From Lachnospiraceae bacterium (GTDB lineage Bacteria > Bacillota > Clostridia > Lachnospirales > Lachnospiraceae): DNA of 39,823 bases. The number at the start of each line of letters is the position of its first letter. Within the stretch, counting starts at the first letter, position 1. The position numbers were made by a program, and so were the translations under genes. Below are positions 8,261 through 16,349 of the stretch, piece by piece. Location of the stretch: positions 1 to 39,823 of the forward strand of contig JAFOND010000028.1 of NCBI GenBank assembly GCA_017418645.1. The letters run 5' to 3'. A model generated the notes under the pieces. That model had not been told where the DNA came from. It did not search any database and was given only the letters and a program-made list of their open reading frames with translations.

Positions 8261-9640
8261 ATGACACATATAATAGTTACTGTTTCTAAATATATACTTA
8301 TTATTCTTTTTGCAATCTATACATATGACTGTTTTGCCGCACTCGTTAATTCGAAGAACGAAGAGCGGGCAAACAGGCTGTACAGAAAGCAGACAACTCT
8401 CATGTTCATGATACTTACGCTGGCTCATTCGGTTATGTATCTTGTCAAGCTCGACATCAGGATCATCGGGCTTCTTGTTGTCGAAGCCGTTTATCTTACG
8501 GCAACGCTTATAATATTTAAGAACATGTATAAATACGGTCAGAAATCACTCGTTAATAACATGTGCATGCTTCTTACCATAAGCTTTATCATCCTTGCGA
8601 GGCTGGATATTGACAAGGCAATAAGACAGTTTATGCTTGCGTGCGTTGCTCTTGTTATAACCTGTCTCATTCCCCTTTTTGTACAGAAGATGAAGTCTTT
8701 AAACCGTCTGGCATATCTTTACGCAGCGGTGGGATTCCTTCTTTTACTCCTGGTACTTGTTGCGGGAAGCCGCGTGTATGGCGCAAAGATTAATATAAAA
8801 ATCGGCGGTATCGCGATCCAGCCCTCCGAATTTGTTAAGATAATCTATGTTTTCTTTGTGGCGGCTATGTTCCAGACCGCAAAGGATTTTAAACAACTGG
8901 CGATAACGACGGTGGTAGCGGCCATGCACGTTCTGATTCTCGTTGCGTCAAAAGATCTGGGCTCGGCAGGCATATTCTTTATCACCTATCTTTGTATGTT
9001 TGTTGTGTATACAAAAAAACCTGCATTATTACTCCTTGGAGGAGGCGGATCAATTGTTTTTGTCTGGCTCGCGGATAAAGTGTTTACACATGTTCATAAA
9101 CGTATTCTCGCATGGTCGGATCCTCTTTCGGTTGCGGATGATGCCGGATATCAGATAACACAGTCTCTGTTTGCCATCGGAACCGGCGGCTGGTTCGGAT
9201 CCGGACTGTATCAGGGAATGCCGGATAAGATACCGGTTGTTGCCCAGGATTTCGTTTTCTCCGCAATATCCGAGGAACTGGGAGGTTTTTTCTCGCTCTG
9301 CCTGATCTTTGTATGCATGAGTTGTTTTCTCATGATATTTAATATTGCCCTTCAGATGAACGACAGCTTTTACAAAATGGTTGCACTGGGGCTCGGATCA
9401 GTTTATGCAACACAGATCTTCTTAACAATAGGAGGCGTAACAAAGTTTATTCCCTCAACGGGTGTAACGCTTCCCCTTGTAAGTTACGGCGGATCCTCAT
9501 TGTTATCCACAACAATTCTGTTTGCCGTTGTACAGGGACTTTATGCTAAATATCATCTTGAAGTAATGGAAAAGAAGGAGTCTGAACTTGAAACCGGAAA
9601 AGAAGGAAGAGAAGAGACTAAAAAAAGAAAAAAAGGCTAA
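8261..9640 (+). CDS. FtsW/RodA/SpoVE family peptidoglycan glycosyltransferase
   Basis: A 459-residue polytopic protein. About 115 N-terminal residues form extra helices, followed by the SEDS core with IGGIAIQPSEFVKI, KDLGSAGIFF (the catalytic-type Asp), the long loop YQITQSLFAIGTGGWFGSGL, QDFVFSAISEELG and the C-terminal FIPSTGVTLPLVSYGGSS. SEDS proteins polymerise lipid II into glycan strands with a partner class B PBP. That partner is encoded next, and the two genes overlap by 53 bases. The lysine/glutamate-rich C-terminal tail is cytoplasmic. Whether it serves division, elongation or spore cortex cannot be decided from sequence alone. Confidence 0.92.
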   Translation: MTHIIVTVSKYILIILFAIYTYDCFAALVNSKNEERANRLYRKQTTLMFMILTLAHSVMYLVKLDIRIIGLLVVEAVYLTATLIIFKNMYKYGQKSLVNNMCMLLTISFIILARLDIDKAIRQFMLACVALVITCLIPLFVQKMKSLNRLAYLYAAVGFLLLLLVLVAGSRVYGAKINIKIGGIAIQPSEFVKIIYVFFVAAMFQTAKDFKQLAITTVVAAMHVLILVASKDLGSAGIFFITYLCMFVVYTKKPALLLLGGGGSIVFVWLADKVFTHVHKRILAWSDPLSVADDAGYQITQSLFAIGTGGWFGSGLYQGMPDKIPVVAQDFVFSAISEELGGFFSLCLIFVCMSCFLMIFNIALQMNDSFYKMVALGLGSVYATQIFLTIGGVTKFIPSTGVTLPLVSYGGSSLLSTTILFAVVQGLYAKYHLEVMEKKESELETGKEGREETKKRKKG

Positions 9641-11030
9641 AAACCGGGAATTTGTCATCATAGCCTATATGTTTGCGGCTCTTTTTGTGGCGCTTTCGGC
9701 TTATTTTTGCTATTTTTTGACGTTTAAAAGCGATGATTTTATAAACAGTTCCTATAATCCCAGGCTTAACAGTCTCCAGACAGCAAATATAAGAGGCGAT
9801 ATCATAACTTCGGACGGAGAAACCGTTGCAACGACCTTAACTTTCGGCCCCATAGAAAAGAGATCTTATCCCAAAGGCCGTGAATACTGTCATGCGGTGG
9901 GATATGCCATTAACGGAATGTCCGGAGTCGAAAAAGAAGCAAGTTTTAGGATGGTACGGTCACATGACTTTATAATCAGACGTTTATATAACGACATCAC
10001 CGATCAAAAGAACAGAGGGGATACCGCCGTTCTTACCATTAATTCCAAACTGCAGGATGCCGCTTATGATGCCATGGACGATTATCAGGGTGCCGTTATA
10101 GCATTGGATCCGGATACGGGCAAAGTTCTCTGCATGGTGTCACAGCCTACATTTGACCCCAATACGCTTGCCGATGACTGGGACAGTATAGTATCCGACG
10201 AAACATCATCCGTTCTTTTGAACAGAGCCACACAGGGCAAATATCCTCCGGGATCCACCTTTAAGATCGTTACTGCTCTTGAATACCTTAATGAAGGCGG
10301 GAAAGCCGATGCTCCCTATAATTGTGAAGGCGAATTTTCTTTTGAAAGTACAACGATACATTGTTATAAGGGAAAGGTTCACGGTGAACAGAATTTCACA
10401 AACGCATTTGCAAACAGCTGTAACAGCGCATTTGCGGAAATAGGACTTAACCTTGATGTTAAACAGTACGGTAAATTATGCGACAGGCTTTTGTTTAACA
10501 AAAAACTTCCGACAAAAATTGCGGATGCGGGAAAAAGCTCATTCGTTCTTTCAAAAGACGATAACTCATCAATGCTGATGCAGACCGCCATAGGACAGGG
10601 AGATACACTTGTTACTCCTCTACATATGGCAATGATAGCTTCCGCAATAGCCAACGACGGAACACTTTATAAACCATATACTCTGGACAAAATACAAAGT
10701 CCCGGCGGGGCAATTGTCATGCCGTATTTCAAATCACGTTACGGTGATATAATGTCAAAAGAGGAAGCGGGAAATCTGAAGTGGCTTATGCGCTCCGTTG
10801 TAACGGACGGAACCGGAAGCGCACTCATGACGGATAAATATGATGCATACGGGAAAACGGGAACGGCCGAGTTTTCTTCCAATAAAGACGAGGCACATTC
10901 CTGGTTCGTGGGATTTGCGGAAAAAGACGGAAAAAAGATAGCTATAGCGGTTGTAATGGAAGGTGCCGGCTCGGGTTCAGCCCATGCCGTTCCGCTTGCA
11001 AAAAGTGTATTTGATGCATATTTTGAATAG
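9588..11030 (+). CDS. Penicillin-binding protein, class B-like transpeptidase
   Basis: A 480-residue protein with a very basic cytoplasmic N-terminus, one membrane anchor at about 22-46 and an extracytoplasmic transpeptidase domain. The catalytic motifs are S223-TFK226, S277-CN279 and K423-TGT. It cross-links peptidoglycan stem peptides and is the natural partner of the upstream SEDS protein, like the RodA-PbpA arrangement of Actinobacteria and Clostridia. The start is TTG at 9588, well supported by GAAGGAG ending 7 bases upstream, and lies inside the ftsW-like gene. The N-terminal non-catalytic region is short compared with FtsI/PBP2 proteins. Confidence 0.92.
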   Translation: MKPEKKEEKRLKKEKKAKNREFVIIAYMFAALFVALSAYFCYFLTFKSDDFINSSYNPRLNSLQTANIRGDIITSDGETVATTLTFGPIEKRSYPKGREYCHAVGYAINGMSGVEKEASFRMVRSHDFIIRRLYNDITDQKNRGDTAVLTINSKLQDAAYDAMDDYQGAVIALDPDTGKVLCMVSQPTFDPNTLADDWDSIVSDETSSVLLNRATQGKYPPGSTFKIVTALEYLNEGGKADAPYNCEGEFSFESTTIHCYKGKVHGEQNFTNAFANSCNSAFAEIGLNLDVKQYGKLCDRLLFNKKLPTKIADAGKSSFVLSKDDNSSMLMQTAIGQGDTLVTPLHMAMIASAIANDGTLYKPYTLDKIQSPGGAIVMPYFKSRYGDIMSKEEAGNLKWLMRSVVTDGTGSALMTDKYDAYGKTGTAEFSSNKDEAHSWFVGFAEKDGKKIAIAVVMEGAGSGSAHAVPLAKSVFDAYFE

Positions 11031-11042
11031 GGTGTTGTCATA

Positions 11043-11525
11043 ATGGAAAACAAGCTTAAGATTGTTTTGGAGATCGATCCGGATTACAATGATCCCCTCG
11101 TAACGATTAAAACCGCAAAGAATGATGTTCTTATTGAAAGAATAATTGAGTCGCTGGAAAAATGTGTTTCAAGCGATGTACGTCAGATTGCGGCATTAAA
11201 AGATGATTCCGTTGTTTTTCTGAACCAGGAAGATATCATAAGGGTATATATCGAAAACAGAAGACTGAAGATCCGCACCGCTTCAGAAATCTACGAATCA
11301 AAGCTCACTCTCAGGGACATTGAAGATCTGTTGAGTACAACTCTGTTTTCCCGGATCAGCCGTTTTGAAATCGTAAACTTAAGGAAGATCAAAGAATTTG
11401 ACCTTTCGATTGCAGGTACCATAAAAGTTACGTTTGAAGACAGAAGTGAGACTTGGGTTGCACGTCGTTATGTAAAAACAATTCAGGAGAAACTGATAAA
11501 AGGAGGGCAAAAAGATGAACAATAA
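11043..11525 (+). CDS. LytTR DNA-binding domain transcriptional regulator
   Basis: A 160-residue protein. The N-terminal ~55 residues are unassigned. A LytTR domain follows at about 55-155: VVFLNQEDIIRVYIENRRL, then FSRISRFEIVNLRKI and a terminal WVARRYVKTIQEKL. It has no receiver domain. The next gene, overlapping by 11 bases, encodes a DUF3021 membrane protein, so this fits LytTR regulatory systems in which a membrane protein inhibits the regulator (known from streptococci). It follows the pbp gene by 12 bases, so it is probably transcribed with it or from an internal promoter. A LytTR-type direct repeat lies just after the pair. Confidence 0.88.
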   Translation: MENKLKIVLEIDPDYNDPLVTIKTAKNDVLIERIIESLEKCVSSDVRQIAALKDDSVVFLNQEDIIRVYIENRRLKIRTASEIYESKLTLRDIEDLLSTTLFSRISRFEIVNLRKIKEFDLSIAGTIKVTFEDRSETWVARRYVKTIQEKLIKGGQKDEQ

Positions 11526-11955
11526 TCTTAAAAAAGCCCTTATTATGGGGGGAATAGGTTTCGCCGTCGGTGCCCTTATATGCGTAATTTTTTGTATTGT
11601 AAGCTATTTTTCCGAGCCTGAAAACTTCAGCATTGACGGCGGTACGATCCTTTATATATTCCTCGGCGGACTGCTCGGACTTGTTAATATGGGAACTACC
11701 GTTGTTTATGATTTTGAAAGCTGGAGCATTGCAAAATGTACACTGGTTCATTTCGTTGTATGCATAACATCTTTCTATATGTTTTCATTTTATATAGACT
11801 GGTTTAAATTCGGCGACACCATGTTCTTTATTGTCACGGCCGCGTTTATAGTGGCATATTTTATCATATGGCTTGTAAACTATCTGTCATATAAACGAAC
11901 TGTAAAGAGATTGAATAAAGAACTTAAGGGTTTTAAATCCGAAATTGAAGAGTAA
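11515..11955 (+). CDS. DUF3021 family membrane protein, partner of the LytTR regulator
   Basis: A 146-residue protein with four membrane helices (about 8-30, 42-62, 75-96 and 100-125) and a basic C-terminal tail, matching the size and topology of DUF3021 proteins. These are usually encoded directly with LytTR regulators and are thought to restrain them at the membrane. ATG at 11515 is preceded by AAAGGAGGG inside the end of the LytTR gene, so translation of the two is likely coupled. No catalytic motif is seen. The role as inhibitor is inferred from gene pairing. Confidence 0.8.
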   Translation: MNNNLKKALIMGGIGFAVGALICVIFCIVSYFSEPENFSIDGGTILYIFLGGLLGLVNMGTTVVYDFESWSIAKCTLVHFVVCITSFYMFSFYIDWFKFGDTMFFIVTAAFIVAYFIIWLVNYLSYKRTVKRLNKELKGFKSEIEE

Positions 11956-11985
11956 ACCGTTTAAACATAAAATAATACCGCTTAG
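11956..11985 (+). promoter_or_regulatory. Candidate LytTR-binding direct repeat
   Basis: ACCGTTTAA at 11956-11964 and ACCGCTTAG at 11977-11985 are exactly 21 bases apart start to start. Over the 11-base units ACCGTTTAAAC and ACCGCTTAGAC, nine positions match. Nine-base direct repeats about two helical turns apart are the usual LytTR operator form. A possible -35 (TAGACA, 11983-11988) overlaps the second repeat. It lies between the LytTR/DUF3021 genes and the phosphorelay genes. Confidence 0.5.
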
Positions 11986-12002
11986 ACATTTCCTATTTAC
12001 TT

Positions 12003-12038
12003 ATATGACGCATTATGAGAAAATGTCATATCTTTTTT
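12003..12038 (+). terminator. Possible weak terminator or attenuator hairpin
   Basis: ATATGAC and GTCATAT form an AT-rich stem (an alternative pairing extends it with CATT/AATG), followed by CTTTTTT. The next gene starts only 17 bases later, so it may attenuate rather than fully end transcription, or act as an operator-like inverted repeat. Confidence 0.4.
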
Positions 12039-12054
12039 AAGAAGGGATTTTCAG

Positions 12055-12861
12055 ATGAGATTTAAAGTACTTGTGACAGGCGCAAACAAAAAGCTTATAA
12101 ATGATATCTGTAAGCACCTTGAAGCGGACAGGGATTATATTACGGTCCGTTGCCCTGCCATTCATTCTGAATTATTTGAACTTACACTTTCGGAACTTCC
12201 GAGGGTTATCATTATCTGTCTCGGGAACGAAACGCTTGAAACCATTAATGCATATAATGTCCTGAAAGACTCAGTTAAGGTTGGAAACTGCACCGTTATC
12301 GTCATAACAAACGAAGATGACAAGCAGTTCTTTATGAAGTATACGAGGATCAATAAGGTTTTATTCCTTTCCCGTCCGGTCTCCCTGTTTGCGCTTTACG
12401 AAAAGCTGATAACAATAGAAGAGGAGATGGCGCAGCAACGGGATCAGACTCTTTCACAGTTTGAAGGGTTTAATCTTGATGATGACGGCAGCAATAGGAG
12501 AAAACATATCCTTGTTGTGGACGATGATACCGAGCAGCTTGTTATGATAAAAGAGCAGTTAAGCGAATTTTATGATGTGACTCTCGTTAAATCCGGAGAT
12601 GCCGCATTGAAATTCCTCACAAAAAAGATTCCGGATCTTATTTTACTCGATTTCCTAATGCCGGATGAAAACGGTCCCCAGGTCCTTCGAAGATTCAGGG
12701 CAAACGAAGTATATGCCACCATACCCGTTGTATTTCTTACGGGAATGAAAGAAAAGAAAACCGTAATTCACACGCTGACCGAACTCAGGCCGCAGGGATA
12801 TATTATAAAGCCCGCGAAGAAATCCGAACTTGTTGCAAAGATAATTGATGTATTGGGGTAA
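12055..12861 (+). CDS. Response regulator with degenerate N-terminal and intact C-terminal receiver domains
   Basis: A 268-residue protein. Residues ~3-120 have a receiver-like pattern (MRFKVLVTGANKKL, VIIICLGNE, FLSRPVS) but lack the acidic pocket and the phospho-aspartate. Residues 150-268 form a normal receiver: acidic D156-D157, phosphoacceptor D199 in LILLDFLMPDE, T229 and K252. There is no DNA-binding or enzymatic output domain. It is followed by an Hpt protein and a hybrid kinase, so it likely acts as a phosphate relay or sink, or through protein contacts. The ribosome-binding site is GAAGGGA. Confidence 0.85.
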   Translation: MRFKVLVTGANKKLINDICKHLEADRDYITVRCPAIHSELFELTLSELPRVIIICLGNETLETINAYNVLKDSVKVGNCTVIVITNEDDKQFFMKYTRINKVLFLSRPVSLFALYEKLITIEEEMAQQRDQTLSQFEGFNLDDDGSNRRKHILVVDDDTEQLVMIKEQLSEFYDVTLVKSGDAALKFLTKKIPDLILLDFLMPDENGPQVLRRFRANEVYATIPVVFLTGMKEKKTVIHTLTELRPQGYIIKPAKKSELVAKIIDVLG

Positions 12862-12867
12862 TTAATT

Positions 12868-13470
12868 ATGAGTTTTGATATCAATTCATTGAAAGAAATC
12901 GGACTTGATGTTAAGCTTGGTGTTTCATATACGGGAAACAATGATAAGTATGTTTCCGCGCTTCAAAGATTCTATAAGAATTTTGAAAAGAACAAAAATA
13001 ATGTTGAGACATTTTTTGCGGAAAAAGATTATGAAAATTATATGATCACCGTTCATGCGTTAAAAAGCAATGCAAAAATGATAGGCGCCACCGAACTTTC
13101 GGAAAAGTTTGAGGCTCTTGAAACGGCTGCAAAAAATAACGATGTTGAGACAATAGAAAAGGATACTTATACAACGCTCGCATCATACAGAGCCCTTGTT
13201 TTAAAACTACAGCCCGTAGGAGAAATGGAAGAAGTTCATGCTGCGGATGAGATATCTTCCGAAGTTGCAAAAGAAACTGTAGAAAAGCTTCTCGAAGCTT
13301 TGGACGATTTTGATGACGATCTTTCCAAAGAACTTGTCATCAAACTGTCGGGTTATCCTTTCAGAATGACTCAAAAAGAATTGCTAAAAAACGCTAAAGA
13401 ACAGATAGAAGATTTCATGTATGACGAAGCAGCTGAAATAATAAGGGAAATAGCCAAAACGATCGAATAA
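12868..13470 (+). CDS. Histidine phosphotransfer (Hpt) domain protein
   Basis: A 200-residue helical protein. Residues ~20-115 form an Hpt bundle with the phospho-histidine H63 in TVHALKSNAKMIGA. The remaining ~85 residues form an acidic helical extension of unknown role that may include a second, histidine-free bundle. Hpt proteins shuttle phosphate between the receiver of a hybrid kinase and a terminal receiver, and both partners are encoded on either side. It begins six bases after the response regulator stop. No strong Shine-Dalgarno is visible, so translation may depend on coupling. Confidence 0.85.
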   Translation: MSFDINSLKEIGLDVKLGVSYTGNNDKYVSALQRFYKNFEKNKNNVETFFAEKDYENYMITVHALKSNAKMIGATELSEKFEALETAAKNNDVETIEKDTYTTLASYRALVLKLQPVGEMEEVHAADEISSEVAKETVEKLLEALDDFDDDLSKELVIKLSGYPFRMTQKELLKNAKEQIEDFMYDEAAEIIREIAKTIE

Positions 13471-13493
13471 AACACTAATTCACGAGGGTTTGT

Positions 13494-15515
13494 ATGTTAA
13501 AACGTCTTCCGATAAACCGGTCTGAACTTCTGTATTGCGGTCTGCAAAAAGATGAATATTTGAGCATCAGAGATATCATAATGGAACGTAACATAAATCT
13601 TGTTACAAAGATATCAGGCGCACTTATTCTGCTGGGGGTATTTTTTCTTGCCGTTGAAGCCGCCCTGGGAGTCGATAATCTTCTTGCATATTATATTCTT
13701 ATCTTCGGTGGCATTATATTAAGTCTGTGGAGATTCATTCAACGCGATATAAAAAAACACAGAACGTCTTCTCTGTTTTTCTGTTACGCATTTATTCTTG
13801 ACATATATGCATACGGTATAGTACTAAGCCTCCAACCCGCAAATATCAATAATCCTGCCACAAGTATCGTTGTATTTCTTGCGCTTATGCCCCTTACGGT
13901 AAACGATCGTCCGGCGCGTATGGGAATCGTGACCATCATATCCACGGTGTTCTATCTTACACTGGGATTTCTTTTAAAAGGTCATTCCGCCTTTTTGACG
14001 GATCTTCTTAATACCCTTACCTTTTCAACTCTCGGACTTTTCCTGTATATCGGTATTTCAAACAGAAACGTTAAAGAAATTTTTTACGGTATGCAGGCTG
14101 CGGAAAATGAACGGATAAAGGAAGAAGCAATTATTGCGGAGAATTCCAATAAGGCAAAAAGTAACTTTCTTGCCAACATGTCTCATGAGATCAGGACTCC
14201 CATGAATGCCATAATCGGTCTGGACGAGATGATTCTTCGTGAGTCTAAGGACGAAAAGATAACAAAATACGCACAGGATATAAAAAGCGCCGGCTCCACG
14301 TTGTTATCGATAATAAATGACATTCTGGATCTTTCTAAAATCGAATCCGGAAAGATGGAACTTCTCCCGGTGAATTATGAAATATCATCGGTACTTAATG
14401 ATGTTCTGAATATGACGGAAAAAAAGGCTGTTGATAAAGGACTTTCTTATGACCTTCGTGTTGAAAGCAATATTCCCTCCGTTCTTTTCGGAGATGAGAT
14501 ACGTATCAGACAGATCATGCTTAATATCATTAATAATGCCATTAAGTATACGGAAAAAGGCAGTGTTAACGTTCTTGTATCCTTTGAACGGGAGTACTCC
14601 ATCCTAAAGTTTTCCGTTATAGATACAGGTATGGGAATAAAAAGAGAAGTAATAAACAAGCTGTATTCTTCCTTCCAACGCCTTGATAAATCAAGAAACA
14701 GAAAAATAGAAGGAACCGGACTCGGTCTTAATATTACAAAGCAGCTTGTCGAGATGATGGATGGTAAGATTGATGTCGAAAGCGAATACGGAAAGGGTTC
14801 GATCTTTACGGTAAAAGTTTTTCAGAAGGTAATATCCGATGTGCCCATAGGGGATTTTTCCAAGCGTGTCAATGATGCCAGGAATGAGATCATTGATTAT
14901 AAGCCTTCTCTTATAGCGCCGAAGGCGAAACTTCTTATTGTTGACGATAACAGCATGAATCTCGAAGTAATAACGGGACTTCTTTCGGAAACAAAGATAA
15001 TGATAGATACTGCAGAATCCGGTAAAGAATGTATAGAACTCTTAAAAGGAAATAAATACGATGTGCTGCTACTTGACCAGATGATGCCCGGCATGTCCGG
15101 TACTGAAACCCTTAAGATCATTAAGGAACAGCATATTGCAGATGAAATGCCCATAATAGTTCTTACCGCGGATGCCATTCTTGGCGCGAGAGAAACCTAT
15201 ATCAGCGAAGGATTTACGGATTATCTTTCAAAACCGGTAATGTATAAGGAATTGGAAACAATACTGATCAAGTATCTTGATGATTCTATGATAAATTCGG
15301 ATATTGATGCGGAAAAGACAATGTCCGATGAAAAGATTAACAGGCCCGTAGTTCTTATTGTGGGAGACAGAACCGAAGATTTAAATATAGCAAAAGATAT
15401 GATATCCGATGAATTTAAAGGGGTTTTTGTTAAGGATAAATCTCAGGCAGATAAATATCTAAAGAAGCATAATGTTAAACTTGTGCTTAATATAGATGAT
15501 ATCACGGAGCAATAA
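13494..15515 (+). CDS. Hybrid sensor histidine kinase
   Basis: A 673-residue protein. An N-terminal membrane region has about six helices (37-190) without an obvious extracellular sensor loop. HisKA has phospho-His H231 in NMSHEIRTPMNAIIG. HATPase_c has NIINNAIKYTEKG, DTGMGIKRE and GTGLGLN. Residues ~477-595 are a full receiver with phospho-Asp D528 (LLLDQMMPGMSG) and K580. Residues ~615-673 look like the first half of another receiver, stopping just after the third strand. With the Hpt and response regulator upstream it makes a His-Asp-His-Asp relay. The signal is likely sensed in or at the membrane. Start chosen for GAGGG five bases before the ATG. Confidence 0.92.
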   Translation: MLKRLPINRSELLYCGLQKDEYLSIRDIIMERNINLVTKISGALILLGVFFLAVEAALGVDNLLAYYILIFGGIILSLWRFIQRDIKKHRTSSLFFCYAFILDIYAYGIVLSLQPANINNPATSIVVFLALMPLTVNDRPARMGIVTIISTVFYLTLGFLLKGHSAFLTDLLNTLTFSTLGLFLYIGISNRNVKEIFYGMQAAENERIKEEAIIAENSNKAKSNFLANMSHEIRTPMNAIIGLDEMILRESKDEKITKYAQDIKSAGSTLLSIINDILDLSKIESGKMELLPVNYEISSVLNDVLNMTEKKAVDKGLSYDLRVESNIPSVLFGDEIRIRQIMLNIINNAIKYTEKGSVNVLVSFEREYSILKFSVIDTGMGIKREVINKLYSSFQRLDKSRNRKIEGTGLGLNITKQLVEMMDGKIDVESEYGKGSIFTVKVFQKVISDVPIGDFSKRVNDARNEIIDYKPSLIAPKAKLLIVDDNSMNLEVITGLLSETKIMIDTAESGKECIELLKGNKYDVLLLDQMMPGMSGTETLKIIKEQHIADEMPIIVLTADAILGARETYISEGFTDYLSKPVMYKELETILIKYLDDSMINSDIDAEKTMSDEKINRPVVLIVGDRTEDLNIAKDMISDEFKGVFVKDKSQADKYLKKHNVKLVLNIDDITEQ

Positions 15516-15527
15516 TAACATTTATTG

Positions 15528-15556
15528 TTGAAACAAGAGTAAAAAAAGACTATACT
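15528..15556 (+). promoter_or_regulatory. Probable sigma-A-type promoter for the Nudix-gerW operon
   Basis: TTGAAA at 15528-15533 and TATACT at 15551-15556 with a 17-base spacer, 36 bases before the Nudix ATG. Confidence 0.7.
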
Positions 15557-15591
15557 ATTTACAATTGTATCCACCGGGAGGAAAGATTGCT

Positions 15592-16038
15592 ATGGAAGAA
15601 GCAATAAGCTGTGGTGGTGTAGTCATTTTCCGTGGAAAAATATTGGTTCTTTATAAGAACTACAGAAACAGACATGATGGTTGGGTTCTCCCGAAGGGGA
15701 CGGTCGAGCCCGGCGAAGAACACGAGGAAACTGCACTCAGGGAAGTCAGTGAAGAAGCAGGGGTTAAAGCAACAATAAAAGCATATGTCGGCGAAAGCCA
15801 TTACCGGTTTACCGTTCCTGGAAGTATTGTGAATAAGACGGTTCACTGGTATCTTATGTCGTCTGAATCTTATCAGAGCAAACCCCAAAAAGAAGAGTTT
15901 TTTTATGACTCGGGATATTATAAGTATAACGAGGCGTATCATCTTTTGAAGTTTTCTAACGAAAAAGATATTCTTGAAGACGCATACAGAATCTATCGCG
16001 AGCTTCAAAGAAAGAACGAGTGGAATATTAACGGATGA
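15592..16038 (+). CDS. Nudix hydrolase
   Basis: A 148-residue protein. A complete Nudix box spans residues 36-58 (begins GTVEPGEEHEETAL, with the metal-binding REVSEE at 50-55). Such enzymes cleave nucleoside diphosphates linked to another moiety, and the N-terminal part (SCGGVVIFRGKILVLYKN) resembles the broad (di)nucleoside-polyphosphate group. The substrate is not predictable. ATG at 15592 is chosen for GGGAGGA nine bases upstream rather than the frame's earlier start at 15565. It has its own promoter. Its stop overlaps the next gene by four bases (ATGA). Cytoplasmic. Confidence 0.88.
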   Translation: MEEAISCGGVVIFRGKILVLYKNYRNRHDGWVLPKGTVEPGEEHEETALREVSEEAGVKATIKAYVGESHYRFTVPGSIVNKTVHWYLMSSESYQSKPQKEEFFYDSGYYKYNEAYHLLKFSNEKDILEDAYRIYRELQRKNEWNING

Positions 16039-16349
16039 TAAGGTGGTCGGACAAACTCTATAAAGGTAAGGGGGTTCCGCCTCTTCACGAAGTGAACTGG
16101 AACATACGTCATAATGCCGGCATGGCAGAGATATATTACATTGTTCTTTCCCAAAGAAAAGACGAACTCCTGGAAATATATCCGTCATATGTTATGATGC
16201 AGCCCCACTTAAAAGAAAAGGACTTTTATGCTGTGGGGATCGCGCGGGGATATACATACGCTCTCAAGCTTACAAGAGACATAATCGACGACGTATATCA
16301 AAGCACAGGCACATTTGACGTTGAAGAATTTTTTAAGGAGGACACCTGA
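16035..16349 (+). CDS. Small protein of unknown function
   Basis: A 104-residue soluble-looking protein, not recognised. It begins MIRWSDKLYKGKGVPP and ends in an acidic stretch (VEEFFKEDT). There are no cysteines, membrane segments or known catalytic motifs. The centre has many aromatic residues (AEIYYIVLSQRKDELLEIYP). It overlaps the Nudix gene (ATGA) and shares one base with the DUF2953 start (TGATG), so it is embedded in a translationally coupled unit leading to GerW. The tight coupling supports it being a real gene. Confidence 0.75.
   Translation: MIRWSDKLYKGKGVPPLHEVNWNIRHNAGMAEIYYIVLSQRKDELLEIYPSYVMMQPHLKEKDFYAVGIARGYTYALKLTRDIIDDVYQSTGTFDVEEFFKEDT

Noticed and set aside
15559-16188. 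Long minus-strand open frame opposite the Nudix gene
   Set aside because: It covers the Nudix promoter and box and encodes nothing recognisable; shadow of the plus-strand codons.
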